Source of the DNA: Microbacterium wangchenii
GTDB taxonomy: Bacteria; Actinomycetota; Actinomycetes; Actinomycetales; Microbacteriaceae
Length of the DNA: 64,000 nt
Assembly (NCBI RefSeq): GCF_004564355.1
Contig: NZ_CP038266.1
Coordinates: 1-64,000 of the forward strand
Direction: 5' to 3'
The notes below the pieces were generated by a model. The model was not told the DNA's origin, searched no databases, and saw only the letters and a list, made by a program, of their open reading frames with translations. A program made the position numbers and the translations under genes. Shown in pieces: positions 26,403-34,540 of this stretch. Position 1 is the stretch's first letter. Each line of letters begins with the position of its first letter.

Positions 26403-27050
26403 ATGCCCCAGTCCGTCAGAGCCGTGGCGTCGGTCCTGCCGCCGCAGTTCCGGTTCATGGGCGCCCTTTACGTGTGTGGGTTCGTGATCACCGGTTTCCT
26501 TTCGTTCGGCATCGCGTTTGCGCCCCTAGCAGCCGGTGAACCGGCCCAACCGCGGTGGATCATGCTCCCGTTCGGATTCCTGATCGTGGCGATCGTTCTC
26601 TCGGTGGTCGTCCTCCGCCACCGCGGGCTGAAGGATGCAGCCGAAGCGCAGGTGGAACGAGACGGCGGAAGGGTTTATCTTCTGTCGGCTGCCGCGATCT
26701 CGAAACAGTTGGGGCCGAAGAATCTGATCGCGCAGCTCGATCACCGCGCCAGCGGCGGATGGTTGTGGCTGGGAGAGGACTCTCTGAAGGTCTGGATCCG
26801 CGACGCGGGCGAGGTGCGAGTCGTGCCAGCCGGCGACCTCACCGGCGTCGCCGAGGTGCATGTGCTGGGCGGTGTGCTGACGGACACGCAGCTGGCGGTG
26901 TGGTTCTCGGACGGAAGCGTGCTCGAGGCCGTCCCGACCCGGTACGGGATCCGCAGCATGTTCCCCTACGGCAGAAGCCGTCTGCGTGCGCTGGCCGACC
27001 GGATCGACGCTCTGCCGTCATCCCGCCCCGCCGACGGCTTCTCGCGTTGA
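26403..27050 (+). CDS. Hypothetical membrane protein (2 TM)
   Basis: 215 residues, not recognised. Two hydrophobic helices, near 18-41 (MGALYVCGFVITGFLSFGIAF) and 51-70 (IMLPFGFLIVAIVLSVVVL), are followed by HRGLKDAAEA and a soluble C-terminal domain of about 140 residues rich in beta strand with Trp-containing turns (GGWLWLGED). The layout resembles a PH-like or YdbT-like domain after a hairpin anchor, but I cannot confirm that. A ribosome site GGGAGA precedes the ATG. It looks like a distant relative of the next gene, sharing the anchor-HRGL-beta layout. Confidence 0.7.
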   Translation: MPQSVRAVASVLPPQFRFMGALYVCGFVITGFLSFGIAFAPLAAGEPAQPRWIMLPFGFLIVAIVLSVVVLRHRGLKDAAEAQVERDGGRVYLLSAAAISKQLGPKNLIAQLDHRASGGWLWLGEDSLKVWIRDAGEVRVVPAGDLTGVAEVHVLGGVLTDTQLAVWFSDGSVLEAVPTRYGIRSMFPYGRSRLRALADRIDALPSSRPADGFSR

Positions 27051-27173
27051 TACTGCAACGCTACGGCGTTCCTGAAGGCCGCCGACAGTGACAAACCGCT
27101 CCCCTCTACGGCATCATCGACGGGACATCGACCTGCCGGTCGGTGCTTCGTCATCGTCGAGAGCAGTTGTGCC

Positions 27174-27773
27174 ATGACTGATGATTCCACCCCGCCTCTG
27201 CAGCTTTCCCGCGCGCGGGGGAAAATCGGAACGGCCGCGTTCGTGGCTGCGATAATCGTCGGCGTGTCCGTCGCCGGGGCCATCGTGAACGCACGCCTAG
27301 GGGCTTCTCCGGGGGCTGTCGTCGGATGGGTAGGATTGGCGATTCCGCTGCCGGCCGCTCTCGCCCTGATGATGGCGACCAGCCACCGCGGTCTTGCACG
27401 GCAAGCCGATGCCCGCGGCGCTCAGGTCGTCTGTCTGTTCACCCGGGGATACGCGTTCGACGCGTCAACGGGCCGCGAACACCGTATCGGCGAAGGTTGG
27501 ATACAGATGACGAACGGGACCCCCGAGATCCGGACTGCCGATGGTGGGCCTCCCGAGTCCGTCACCATTCCGGGTGCCGTGACGGTGCAGCGCGAGCATT
27601 TCCTGTCGCCGTTGATCGCCCTGCCCTCGCTGACCCTTCGCTCACCCGATGGTTCGGTCATCGAGTTGGAACTCGCCCGGACTGGTTTCCGTTCGCTGTC
27701 GGGCCCGTCCAACAAGTACGTGGATGAGGTCGCGGCGAGGATCTCCGCCGCACTTCACCAGGCCGTACCGTGA
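27174..27773 (+). CDS. Hypothetical membrane protein (2 TM), possible paralogue of its upstream neighbour
   Basis: 199 residues, not recognised. Helices near 19-39 (TAAFVAAIIVGVSVAGAIV) and 46-67 (GAVVGWVGLAIPLPAALALMM), then SHRGLARQADARGAQVV and a beta-rich soluble part ending with a helix (DEVAARISAAL). The HRGL junction and overall plan match the gene at 26403, suggesting an old duplication. It lies 123 bp after that gene and 3 bp before the next. No clear ribosome site. Confidence 0.68.
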   Translation: MTDDSTPPLQLSRARGKIGTAAFVAAIIVGVSVAGAIVNARLGASPGAVVGWVGLAIPLPAALALMMATSHRGLARQADARGAQVVCLFTRGYAFDASTGREHRIGEGWIQMTNGTPEIRTADGGPPESVTIPGAVTVQREHFLSPLIALPSLTLRSPDGSVIELELARTGFRSLSGPSNKYVDEVAARISAALHQAVP

Positions 27774-27776
27774 ACC

Positions 27777-28121
27777 ATGGCAACCACGTGGCGGCGGGTC
27801 GCGATCGCCGTCGTCGTGGTGGGCGGTTTCGCCGCCTACTGGGCCTCGATCGCGTTCGTGTGGCGGGTTCCGCTGTGGGGATACGTCGTGGGCGGGGTCG
27901 CGTGGCTGGCTGCGATCGGTGCGCTGTCGATCCGCGGGCGTCGTCGGCCGTCGGAGGCCGACCTCGTCGCGTCGGACCCCTACTCCGATGCGTACCTCGG
28001 ACGCTCGGCCGCGACGCACCCGCACAGGGAGCCGGCCCAGTCCGCCCAGATCGACGAGTCATTCCGACCCGACCCGCTGCGCCTGCCGCCGGCGGATGAG
28101 ACGAAGCCGCCGGGCCACTGA
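27777..28121 (+). CDS. Hypothetical small membrane protein
   Basis: 114 residues, not recognised. Two hydrophobic helices near 8-28 (AIAVVVVGGFAAYWASIAFV) and 32-50 (LWGYVVGGVAWLAAIGAL), then a polar, probably disordered tail rich in Pro, Asp and Ser. Starts 3 bp after the preceding stop, so the two are likely co-translated. Convergent with the GNAT gene. Confidence 0.65.
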   Translation: MATTWRRVAIAVVVVGGFAAYWASIAFVWRVPLWGYVVGGVAWLAAIGALSIRGRRRPSEADLVASDPYSDAYLGRSAATHPHREPAQSAQIDESFRPDPLRLPPADETKPPGH

Positions 28122-28137
28122 TCGCCGTCGGTGAGGC

Positions 28138-28587
28138 CTACTCGAGCGTCGGAGGCAGGACGTAGCGGAGGGCGCCGTCGGCGGATGGCGTCGCCGGGGT
28201 GAACCCGATCCGCTCGAGCATGGCCTCCGGCGGCGACTCGGATGCGGGCACCCGCGCGTACAGCGGCCGCTCCGGCTCCAGGGTCGCGAGCAGACGTACG
28301 GCATGGCCGCCCACTTCTCGCCCGCGCGCGTGCGGGGCGATCCACCACGCCACTTCGCGCTCGCCGTCGACGGTGTACGCGGCCGCTGCTCCGGCGAAGG
28401 CGCCACTCTCGGTCACGACCTTGATCCAGGCGTCCGGATCCTGCCGCTGCCGGGCCACCCACTCATCGATCCCGTCCCGATCGGCGGCGCCCACACCGGC
28501 AGGAGCGACCTCGTCCGGATCGATCAGAACTGCGCCCACGGCGTCCAGATCGTCGTCGTCGAGGTCGCGCAGATCGATGTGGGCCAC
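28138..28587 (-). CDS. GNAT family N-acetyltransferase (divergent)
   Basis: 149 residues with the GNAT plan: N-terminal strand and acidic segment, AWIKVVTESG near 53, central strand EVAWWIAPHARGREVGGHAVRLL containing the acetyl-CoA-binding turn (ARGREVGGHA instead of the usual QGxGxG), and a late ERIGF motif. Substrate unknown. GTG start preceded at six bases by TAGGGT (28594-28599, minus strand), so probably leaderless. Confidence 0.75.
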   Translation of the reverse strand: MAHIDLRDLDDDDLDAVGAVLIDPDEVAPAGVGAADRDGIDEWVARQRQDPDAWIKVVTESGAFAGAAAAYTVDGEREVAWWIAPHARGREVGGHAVRLLATLEPERPLYARVPASESPPEAMLERIGFTPATPSADGALRYVLPPTLE

Positions 28588-28710
28588 GCCGACACCCTAC
28601 GAAGACAAAGACGTCGACACGAGTTTGCCTCCGGCTATCGCGTTGGCCGGGGTGATGTCAGTAGAGTGAGGGCAGCCGCGCTCTGCGCGGCCTATCCGGG
28701 GGGATCCGTC

Positions 28711-28749
28711 GACGCCCGGGCTTTGAGCTTCTGGCTCGGCCCGGGCGTC
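28711..28749. other. GC-rich hairpin upstream of cspA
   Basis: GACGCCCGGGC (28711-28721) and GCCCGGGCGTC (28739-28749) form a perfect 11-bp stem with a 17-nt loop. It lies about 135 bp before the cold-shock gene and lacks a T-tract on the plus strand. It could be a 5'-leader structure of cspA or an independent terminator. The rest of the 296-bp gap 28588-28883 shows no gene. Confidence 0.5.
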
Positions 28750-28883
28750 GTATGGTTAACGGCTTCGCCGCCTCCGCCCGCGTGCAACGTTTCTGTCACC
28801 ACCCCGTGACGCGGGCGCCCGCGAGCGTTAGCGTGGGAGACCCACGGCGCATGAGGGCGCCGGAAAGAACAGAACGGCATGCA

Positions 28884-29090
28884 ATGAGCACCCAGGGCAC
28901 GGTCAAGTGGTTCAACTCGGAGAAGGGGTTCGGTTTCATCGCGCCCGATGAGGGCGGCGCGGATGTGTTCGCCCACTACACGGCGATCGAGGCGTCGGGA
29001 TACCGCTCGCTCGAGGAGAATCAGCGCGTCGAATTCGAGATCGCACAGGGCCCCAAGGGCCTGCAGGCGGAGAACATCCGCCCGATCTGA
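28884..29090 (+). CDS. cspA: Cold-shock protein (CspA family)
   Basis: 68-residue single cold-shock domain, an RNA chaperone. RNP1 motif KGFGFI near 14-19 and RNP2 DVFAHY near 27-32 are intact. The open frame extends upstream, but ATG 28884 gives the standard [11 protein letters not shown] start. The long upstream region with a stable hairpin would fit the structured 5' leaders known for csp genes, though no regulation can be shown from sequence. Confidence 0.96.
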   Translation: MSTQGTVKWFNSEKGFGFIAPDEGGADVFAHYTAIEASGYRSLEENQRVEFEIAQGPKGLQAENIRPI

Positions 29091-29100
29091 TCGCTGAAGC

Positions 29101-29122
29101 GACCGCCGTTACGGGTGGTCGG
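29101..29122. terminator. Weak hairpin between cspA and the DUF2156 gene
   Basis: CGACC (29101-29105) pairs with GGTCG (29118-29122), with inner CC/GG pairing, between two convergent genes. No T-tract follows. A possible bidirectional terminator. Confidence 0.35.
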
Positions 29123-29124
29123 GT

Positions 29125-31185
29125 TCAGTGTGCGCCACGCACGAGCTCGCGCCCGGCGTCGGCGAACTGCCGCAGCGTCGCGGTGGGCAGATACGCGCGC
29201 GTGAGCGCCGCGGCGATGCGGGTGAGGTCGGCCTCGTCCCGATAGAGCAGATACATCTGCTCGTAGCGCGGCTGGAACTTCTGCTTGAAGCGGTGCAGCG
29301 ACGCGAAGCCGTACACCGGCTCGATCAGACCCGCGACCCACGTGGTCACCTCCGCGATCGCGCCGGAACCGGGCGGATGCGTGAGCGGCGCCCCCGACAG
29401 CGACATGATCTCCGCCCCCTCCTCCGCGAACAGAGCGGCGGACGAGCCGATGAGGTACTCCATCACCGGGCCGAATCCGCCCTGGCGACGGCGCATGAGG
29501 TCGAGCGTCCAGCCGCGCACGCGCCCCTCGCCGTACACCGGCAACCAGGAGAGGAAGCCGTCGACATCGCCCACCGCCGAAACGGCGAGAGCGACGCGCA
29601 CCTCCGGGTCGCCCGCCTCCTGCAGCGTCCCCAGGGTGAATCCCATCTCGGGCAGCCCCTTCTCGGCCACCCAGCTCTCCGAGATGGCCCGCAGCTGCTG
29701 CTGGATGCCCCACGGCTCGTCGCGCAGGCGCGTCATCCGGAACTTCATCCCCTCCCGCCCCGCACGGTTCAGCGCCGTCCGCACATCGCCCCATGCCTTG
29801 CCCCTGAACCGGAGGCCGGGCAGGTCGACGATCGCATCGTCGGCCACGACGAAGCTCCGCCACCCCCGCGGCACGGCGGCGCGGGTGGCTTCTCCGGCAC
29901 TGAAGAAGCATGGGACGAGCCCCGCGCGCTCGGCGTCGCGGATGAACACCCTCACCGCGTCGGCACGGGATGCGGCGGGCCCGACCGGATCCGCCAGAGC
30001 CAGCGCGACTCCTGCCCTGCGCTGATATGCGACGATCCCGCCCGCGGCCCGGGCGTACTGGTTGCCGTCCCACGTCGTCATCCACGACAGCGTCCCGCCG
30101 CCGTGGCGGCGGATCTCGTCCTTCACCTCGTCGGTGGTCGGACGCGCACCCTGGCCGATGTGCGCCCTGCGCCGCGCGCGGAACGCGCCGCGGACCTCGA
30201 CGAGATAGCCGAGCGTCACCGCTGCCAGCACCGAGGTCGCCAGCGCCACGCTCACGTCCGAGTCGATGGCCGCTTCCACCGTGTCGACGCCGAGGGCGGA
30301 GATCAGGATCATCAGCGCCACCCCGAACAGCACGTTGACGGAGGTCAGCACGACGCTGACCACCCACGCCCAGCGCCGGCCCCGCCGCATCCCGTGGGCC
30401 ACCCCGACGACCACCACGACGTCGACGACGACATCCACCCATGAGGTCGCGAGGGGCGCCGTGCGGCCGAAGGGGCCGTCGGTGGGAACGAGGAGCGTCA
30501 CGATCTGGATCGCGCCCAGACCCAGCATGAGGACGAAGGCGATGAGGCGCTGCTCGCGCACGGTCACCCGCTGGGGACGCAGCGACCGGTCCACGGCCAG
30601 GACGAGGGCCACGCCGAGGAGATGCTCGAGGTCGGCGAGCGAGCCGGAGAACAGCACCATGAGGAGGACGATCGCCACCAGGGCGACCCACGCGCGCAGG
30701 CGCCACGGCGGGGCGAACAGGCTGACCGCCGCGGCGATGCAGGCCATCGTGCCACCCGAGGGCCCCGCATCCAGGGCGGCCGCCTGCTCCTGCGCCCACG
30801 GCCACGTCAGCATCGCACACAGCCACAGGAGCAGCATGGTGCCGAGGACCGCGAACAGCTGGCCGACCACGAAGTAGGTCAGCGCGACCCGCGATCCGCG
30901 CCGGTACTCCAGATACGCCATGCCCGCGAATCCGGTGAGGGCGACGGCGTACACCCACGGGCGGGCGAGGAAGAACGAGCCCGTCAGCGGCGTCCACCAC
31001 CGGCCCGCCTCCAGAGCGGGCACGCCGTAGGCGATGCTCTCCCACAGCGGGGAGTCGATGAGGGGCGACCACAGCCCCTGCGTCACGACACCGCCGGCGG
31101 TGACGACGGCCACGAGCGCGAGCGTGGCGGGGATGCGCCCGGCGAGTTGCCGGATGCGGCCGGCCCACTTCGGCTGCTCGCCCAT
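29125..31185 (-). CDS. Rhomboid-like/DUF2156 membrane protein (MprF-type lysyltransferase domain)
   Basis: 686 residues. The N-terminal half (about 20-330) is hydrophobic with roughly eight or more helices and a rhomboid-like look, but I do not see a GxSG serine motif equivalent to active rhomboids. The C-terminal half (about 345-686) resembles DUF2156, the catalytic domain of phosphatidylglycerol lysyltransferases: SWMTTWDGNQY, PVGP, RGKAWGDVRTALNRA, KGLPEMGFTLG and YGFASLHRFKQKFQPRY are typical. A role in aminoacylating membrane lipids is plausible but unproven, since related enzymes act on other acceptors. TAGGGT six bases before the ATG suggests leaderless transcription. Confidence 0.82.
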   Translation of the reverse strand: MGEQPKWAGRIRQLAGRIPATLALVAVVTAGGVVTQGLWSPLIDSPLWESIAYGVPALEAGRWWTPLTGSFFLARPWVYAVALTGFAGMAYLEYRRGSRVALTYFVVGQLFAVLGTMLLLWLCAMLTWPWAQEQAAALDAGPSGGTMACIAAAVSLFAPPWRLRAWVALVAIVLLMVLFSGSLADLEHLLGVALVLAVDRSLRPQRVTVREQRLIAFVLMLGLGAIQIVTLLVPTDGPFGRTAPLATSWVDVVVDVVVVVGVAHGMRRGRRWAWVVSVVLTSVNVLFGVALMILISALGVDTVEAAIDSDVSVALATSVLAAVTLGYLVEVRGAFRARRRAHIGQGARPTTDEVKDEIRRHGGGTLSWMTTWDGNQYARAAGGIVAYQRRAGVALALADPVGPAASRADAVRVFIRDAERAGLVPCFFSAGEATRAAVPRGWRSFVVADDAIVDLPGLRFRGKAWGDVRTALNRAGREGMKFRMTRLRDEPWGIQQQLRAISESWVAEKGLPEMGFTLGTLQEAGDPEVRVALAVSAVGDVDGFLSWLPVYGEGRVRGWTLDLMRRRQGGFGPVMEYLIGSSAALFAEEGAEIMSLSGAPLTHPPGSGAIAEVTTWVAGLIEPVYGFASLHRFKQKFQPRYEQMYLLYRDEADLTRIAAALTRAYLPTATLRQFADAGRELVRGAH

Positions 31186-31223
31186 GCGCCCACCCTACGG
31201 CCGGGGCGGACGAGCGGACCCGG

Positions 31224-31907
31224 CTATGCGGGGGAGTCGGGAAGCAGGAGCAGCCGGGCCAGTTCGTCGGCGTCGTCGACCGCGGCCTGGGCGCCGTCGG
31301 CCTCGTGCGGCCAGCTGAATCCCCAGCGGACGAAGATGACGGGTACGCCGTGCTCGGCGGCGCCTTCGACGTCGTGGTGGCGGTCGCCGACGAGAACGGG
31401 CCGGCTGATGTCCACGCCGGCCGCGGACAGGCGCCGCAGCGCCTCGGCGACGATGTCGGATTTCGCGCTCAGTGTGCGCTCATCCGGTGTGGCACCCACC
31501 ACGGCGGTGAAGTACTGCGTGAGCCCGAAGTGGTCCATGAGGGCGGAGACCTGCACCTCGGGCTTGGAGCTGGCCGTGGCCTGCGGGACGCCGGCGGCGC
31601 CCAGTGCGGCGATCACGTCCGCCACGCCGGGGAAGAGCTTGGCGCTGGAGGTGTATCCCTCTGCTTTGTTGAGTCCGCGGTAGAACGTCACCGCCTCGGT
31701 GGACTGCTCGGGGGTCATCCCGACGTTCGTCTGGAACGACTCGAACATCGGCGGTCCGATCCAGTGCGCCAGCTCGCCGCGCGTGGGCGGCTGCAGCCCG
31801 AAGTGCTCGAGGGTGGTGGTCAGGCGCCGGAGGATTCCCTCCGAGGCGTCGACGATGGTGCCGTCCACATCCCAGAGGATGCACGACCAGGGTGAGCGCG
31901 TGGGCAT
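31224..31907 (-). CDS. HAD family hydrolase (phosphoglycolate phosphatase-like)
   Basis: 227 residues from ATG 31907. HAD motifs: nucleophile DVDGTIVDAS near 13-22, motif II serine/threonine in ATASSKPEVQ near 111-120, motif IV VGDRHHDVEGA near 172-182. A helical cap lies between the first two, as in Gph/PPase-type enzymes. I prefer the ATG nine bases inside the longest frame because a TAGCGT -10 (31915-31920, minus strand) overlaps the alternative GTG. Substrate unknown. Confidence 0.85.
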   Translation of the reverse strand: MPTRSPWSCILWDVDGTIVDASEGILRRLTTTLEHFGLQPPTRGELAHWIGPPMFESFQTNVGMTPEQSTEAVTFYRGLNKAEGYTSSAKLFPGVADVIAALGAAGVPQATASSKPEVQVSALMDHFGLTQYFTAVVGATPDERTLSAKSDIVAEALRRLSAAGVDISRPVLVGDRHHDVEGAAEHGVPVIFVRWGFSWPHEADGAQAAVDDADELARLLLLPDSPA

Positions 31908-31963
31908 GCCCTCCACGCTATCGGCGGTCTCGGGTGCCGGCGTCCTGGGGTGACCGGCGCAGG

Positions 31964-32659
31964 TCAGAACAGGCGGGGGGCGCCGGATTCGATCCCCTTC
32001 ATCTCGGCGTAGTCGAGCGTGAGACAGCGGATGCCGCGGTCGGTGGCCAGCACGCGGGCCTGCGGCTTGATCTCCTGAGCGGCGAAGACGCCGGTGACGG
32101 GGGCGAGGTGCGGATCGCGTCCGAGCAGCTCGAGGTAGCGCGTGAGCTGCTCGACGCCGTCGATGTCGCCGCGGCGCTTGACCTCCACGGCGATGGTCCC
32201 CCCGGCCGGGTCGCGCAGCAGGAGGTCGACCGGGCCGATGGCGGTCGGGTACTCGCGGCGCACGAGGGTCAGGCCGTCGCCGACGAGGGCGACCTGTTCG
32301 GCGAGCAGGCGCTGCAGGTCAGCCTCCACGCCGTCCTTGACCAGGCCGGGGTCCACGCCGAGGTCGTGCGAGGTGTCGTGCAGGATCTCGTGGATGCGCA
32401 CGAGCAGCGCATCGCCGGACTTGGCGTGGGTGACGCGCCAGCGCTGGGTGACGCCGTCCTCGAGGTCGGCCGCATCCGGCTCCTCGGCCGTGAGCGTGCA
32501 GGGCGGGCTCATCCAGTTCAGCGGCTTGTACGATCCGCCGTCGGAGTGCACGAGGAGGCTGCCGTCGCCCTTGTGCACGAGCAGGCGGGTGGCCAGGGGC
32601 AGGTGCGCGTTGAGCCGTCCGGTGTAGTGGACGGAGCAGCGGGCGATGACGAGACGCAC
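31964..32659 (-). CDS. nucS: Endonuclease NucS (non-canonical mismatch repair)
   Basis: 231-residue mismatch-specific endonuclease that replaces MutS/MutL in Actinobacteria and cuts both strands at mismatches. N-terminal dimerisation/DNA-binding domain, C-terminal RecB-like nuclease with catalytic residues visible as GPVDLLL (Asp near 157) and [10 protein letters not shown] (Glu and Lys near 171-173). GTG start with TAGGCT six bases upstream (32666-32671, minus strand), so probably leaderless. The C-terminus ends SGAPRLF, resembling clamp-interacting tails of NucS proteins. Confidence 0.95.
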   Translation of the reverse strand: MRLVIARCSVHYTGRLNAHLPLATRLLVHKGDGSLLVHSDGGSYKPLNWMSPPCTLTAEEPDAADLEDGVTQRWRVTHAKSGDALLVRIHEILHDTSHDLGVDPGLVKDGVEADLQRLLAEQVALVGDGLTLVRREYPTAIGPVDLLLRDPAGGTIAVEVKRRGDIDGVEQLTRYLELLGRDPHLAPVTGVFAAQEIKPQARVLATDRGIRCLTLDYAEMKGIESGAPRLF

Positions 32660-32686
32660 CCGTCGAGCCTAACCGCCGCGCCGAGA

Positions 32687-32744
32687 GTGCATCACCTCGG
32701 CGAGGGTGCACCGGATCCGGTGCACTCTCGCCGGGTTGATGCAC
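32687..32744. repeat. 58-bp near-perfect palindrome
   Basis: Centred on GGATCC (32713-32718). The inner 36 bp (32698-32733) are self-complementary apart from one symmetric mismatch; the outer arms GTGCATCA (32687-32694) and TGATGCAC (32737-32744) also pair. GTGCA occurs four times in alternating orientation. It lies 28 bp upstream of nucS and about 128 bp before the TrpA-like gene. Confidence 0.8.
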
Positions 32745-32828
32745 CTTCGCGGCGCGCTGGCTGAAGGCGGAGGCAGGGGCCGGAGGCGGAGCGGCGCCGC
32801 CGGTTTGCTGCGCGACGGGACAGACCCC

Positions 32829-32851
32829 TACTGTGTTCTAGTCATCTAGAA
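32829..32851 (+). promoter_or_regulatory. Promoter -10 and GntR-type operator of the TrpA-like operon
   Basis: TTCTAG (32836-32841) and CTAGAA (32846-32851) form a perfect inverted repeat around TCAT. HutC-subfamily GntR regulators typically bind CTAGA-containing palindromes. A -10-like TACTGT (32829-32834) directly precedes it, so bound regulator would cover the transcription start. The operon's second gene encodes a HutC-type GntR protein. Confidence 0.7.
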
Positions 32852-32871
32852 GAGTTCGATGAGGAGCATCC

Positions 32872-33678
32872 GTGGCCAACCGCCTGAGACACCGGCTGGC
32901 GCAGGCACGCGCCGAGCGCCGCGGCATGCTGATGGGCTTCCTGCCCGCCGGCTATCCCGACCCCGACCGCTTCCGCCGGGCCGCCGGTGCCGCGTTCGAG
33001 GCCGGGTTGGACGCGCTGGAAGTGAGCATGCCCGGGCCGGCACCCGCGCTGGACGGACCCCTCATCCAGGCCGCCGCCCTGCAGGCCTCGCACCACCTCG
33101 GCTCGATCGCGGAGGCGCTCGAGCTGGCCGCCTCCAGCCGCCGCGACCCGGGGGATTCGATCATCGCCCTCGCGTACGCCCGCACGCTGGAGCGCCTCCC
33201 CGCCGAGGAGTTCCTCGACGCGCTCGCCGCCGCCGACATCGACGGCGTGCTGTTGCCGCAGCATCCGGTCGCCGAGCAGCTCCGGATCGGCGCCCTGGCG
33301 CGTGAGCGGGGCATCGAGCCGGTGGTCTTCCTGCACCTGCAGGAGGACCTCGCGCTGCTCTCGTCGGGGGTGTTCCCCGACCCCTTCATCTACCTGCAGT
33401 CCGCCGAGGGCCAGACCGGCGGCCGCTTCAATGCGGCCAAGGCCGCCGAGCGCCTCGGTGAGCTGGCGGAGGCGTTCGGCCAGCGCCCGTACGGGGTGTG
33501 CGTCGGCTTCGGCGTGCGTGGCTACGAAGAGGTGCAGCGACTCATGATCGCCGGCGCGGACGGCGCGATCATCGGCACGCGCCTGGTCGCCGCCGCCAAC
33601 GAGGGTCCGGAGGAGGTGGCGGCGATCGTCGACGAGGTCGCGCCCATCCTCGTGCGCCGGGACGAGGTGCGCGCATGA
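32872..33678 (+). CDS. TrpA-fold aldolase-like protein (not biosynthetic TrpA)
   Basis: 268-residue relative of tryptophan synthase alpha, a TIM barrel that performs a retro-aldol reaction. Both catalytic acids are in register: Glu in ALEVSMP and Asp eleven residues later in ALDGPLIQ (E49 and D60 in E. coli). Phosphate-site elements persist: YLQSAEGQTGG, VGFGVRGYEEV and GADGAIIGTRLV. The loop FSDPLA of TrpA is replaced by GPAPAL, and no trpB or other trp gene is nearby. GTG start with GAGGAG ribosome site. First gene of a sugar ABC/kinase operon, overlapping the GntR gene by ATGA. I infer an aldolase for the phosphosugar made by the kinase; the reaction is unknown. Confidence 0.8.
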   Translation: MANRLRHRLAQARAERRGMLMGFLPAGYPDPDRFRRAAGAAFEAGLDALEVSMPGPAPALDGPLIQAAALQASHHLGSIAEALELAASSRRDPGDSIIALAYARTLERLPAEEFLDALAAADIDGVLLPQHPVAEQLRIGALARERGIEPVVFLHLQEDLALLSSGVFPDPFIYLQSAEGQTGGRFNAAKAAERLGELAEAFGQRPYGVCVGFGVRGYEEVQRLMIAGADGAIIGTRLVAAANEGPEEVAAIVDEVAPILVRRDEVRA

Positions 33679-34517
33679 GCGAGCGGACCCCGTGGAGCCC
33701 GCAGCGGATCTCCTTCAGCCGCAACGACGGCCTGCCCAAGTACCTCGCGATCGCCCGGGCCGTGGCGCTGGCGATCACCGAGGAGGAGCTCACCGCCGGC
33801 GAGACCCTGCCCTCCCAGAAGGAACTGGCCGAGAGCTTCGGTGTCACGGTCATGACCGTGCGTCAGGCCGTGCAGACCCTCACCGACCAGGGCCTGCTCA
33901 GCACCGAGCAGGGCAAGGGCACGTACGTGCGCAGCCGCCCGTATCGCCTGGAGATGGGCCCGCTGGCGAGCTTCGCGGCTCAGATCGCCGCGTCCGGGCG
34001 GACGCTGCGCACCGAGGTGCTCGGGTACGCCGCGATCGAGGTGTCGCCCCTGGAACAGCGGCGGATGGCGCTGCCCACGCGGGAGGCGTTCGAGCTCGTG
34101 CGGCTGCGTTACGTCGACGGCGAGCCCCTCATCCTCCAGACCTCGCTGCTCTCGCCCGCCGTCGCCGCGGGGATCGAGGTGGCGACGCTGGAGACGCGCT
34201 CGCTGTACGACGTGCTCTCCACCGACCTCGGCATCCGGATCGACCGGGCGACCGAGACCGTGCAGGCGACGAACCTCGACGCCGAGTCGGCCGGGCTGCT
34301 GCACCGCGCGGAAGGGGAGGCGGCGCTGCTGTCGGCCCGCCTGACGCTGAGCGCAGACGGGGTCGCGGTGGTGGATGACCGCGCCCTCACCGCCGGCGAC
34401 AGCGTGGTGGTCTCCGCCGAGCGCCGCGCCGACGAGCCGGGCCTGGAGCTCGTGCTCTCCAGCGACGCCCCCATCATCGCCGACGAATCCACGCCGTTCG
34501 TACGCGGCGGTCGCTGA
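33675..34517 (+). CDS. GntR family (HutC-type) transcriptional regulator
   Basis: 280 residues. Winged helix-turn-helix near 20-85 (LPSQKELAESFGVTVMTVRQ, then GKGTYV), followed by a UTRA ligand-binding domain (about 95-270), which in this subfamily senses sugar phosphates or similar effectors. ATG 33675 overlaps the TrpA-like stop. The longer frame upstream lies inside that gene. Likely autoregulator acting on the palindrome at 32836-32851. Confidence 0.9.
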   Translation: MSERTPWSPQRISFSRNDGLPKYLAIARAVALAITEEELTAGETLPSQKELAESFGVTVMTVRQAVQTLTDQGLLSTEQGKGTYVRSRPYRLEMGPLASFAAQIAASGRTLRTEVLGYAAIEVSPLEQRRMALPTREAFELVRLRYVDGEPLILQTSLLSPAVAAGIEVATLETRSLYDVLSTDLGIRIDRATETVQATNLDAESAGLLHRAEGEAALLSARLTLSADGVAVVDDRALTAGDSVVVSAERRADEPGLELVLSSDAPIIADESTPFVRGGR

Positions 34518-34540
34518 CGACCGCCGGGAACAGGAAGAGC

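Noticed and set aside
26111..28121. Integrated mobile element at tRNA-Leu
   Set aside because: No integrase, no transposase, and no repeat of the tRNA 3' end was found downstream within the window.
32872..33678. Annotation as biosynthetic tryptophan synthase alpha subunit
   Set aside because: No trp gene nearby, altered active-site loop, and the gene is embedded in a regulated sugar-uptake operon; only the fold and catalytic acids are shared.
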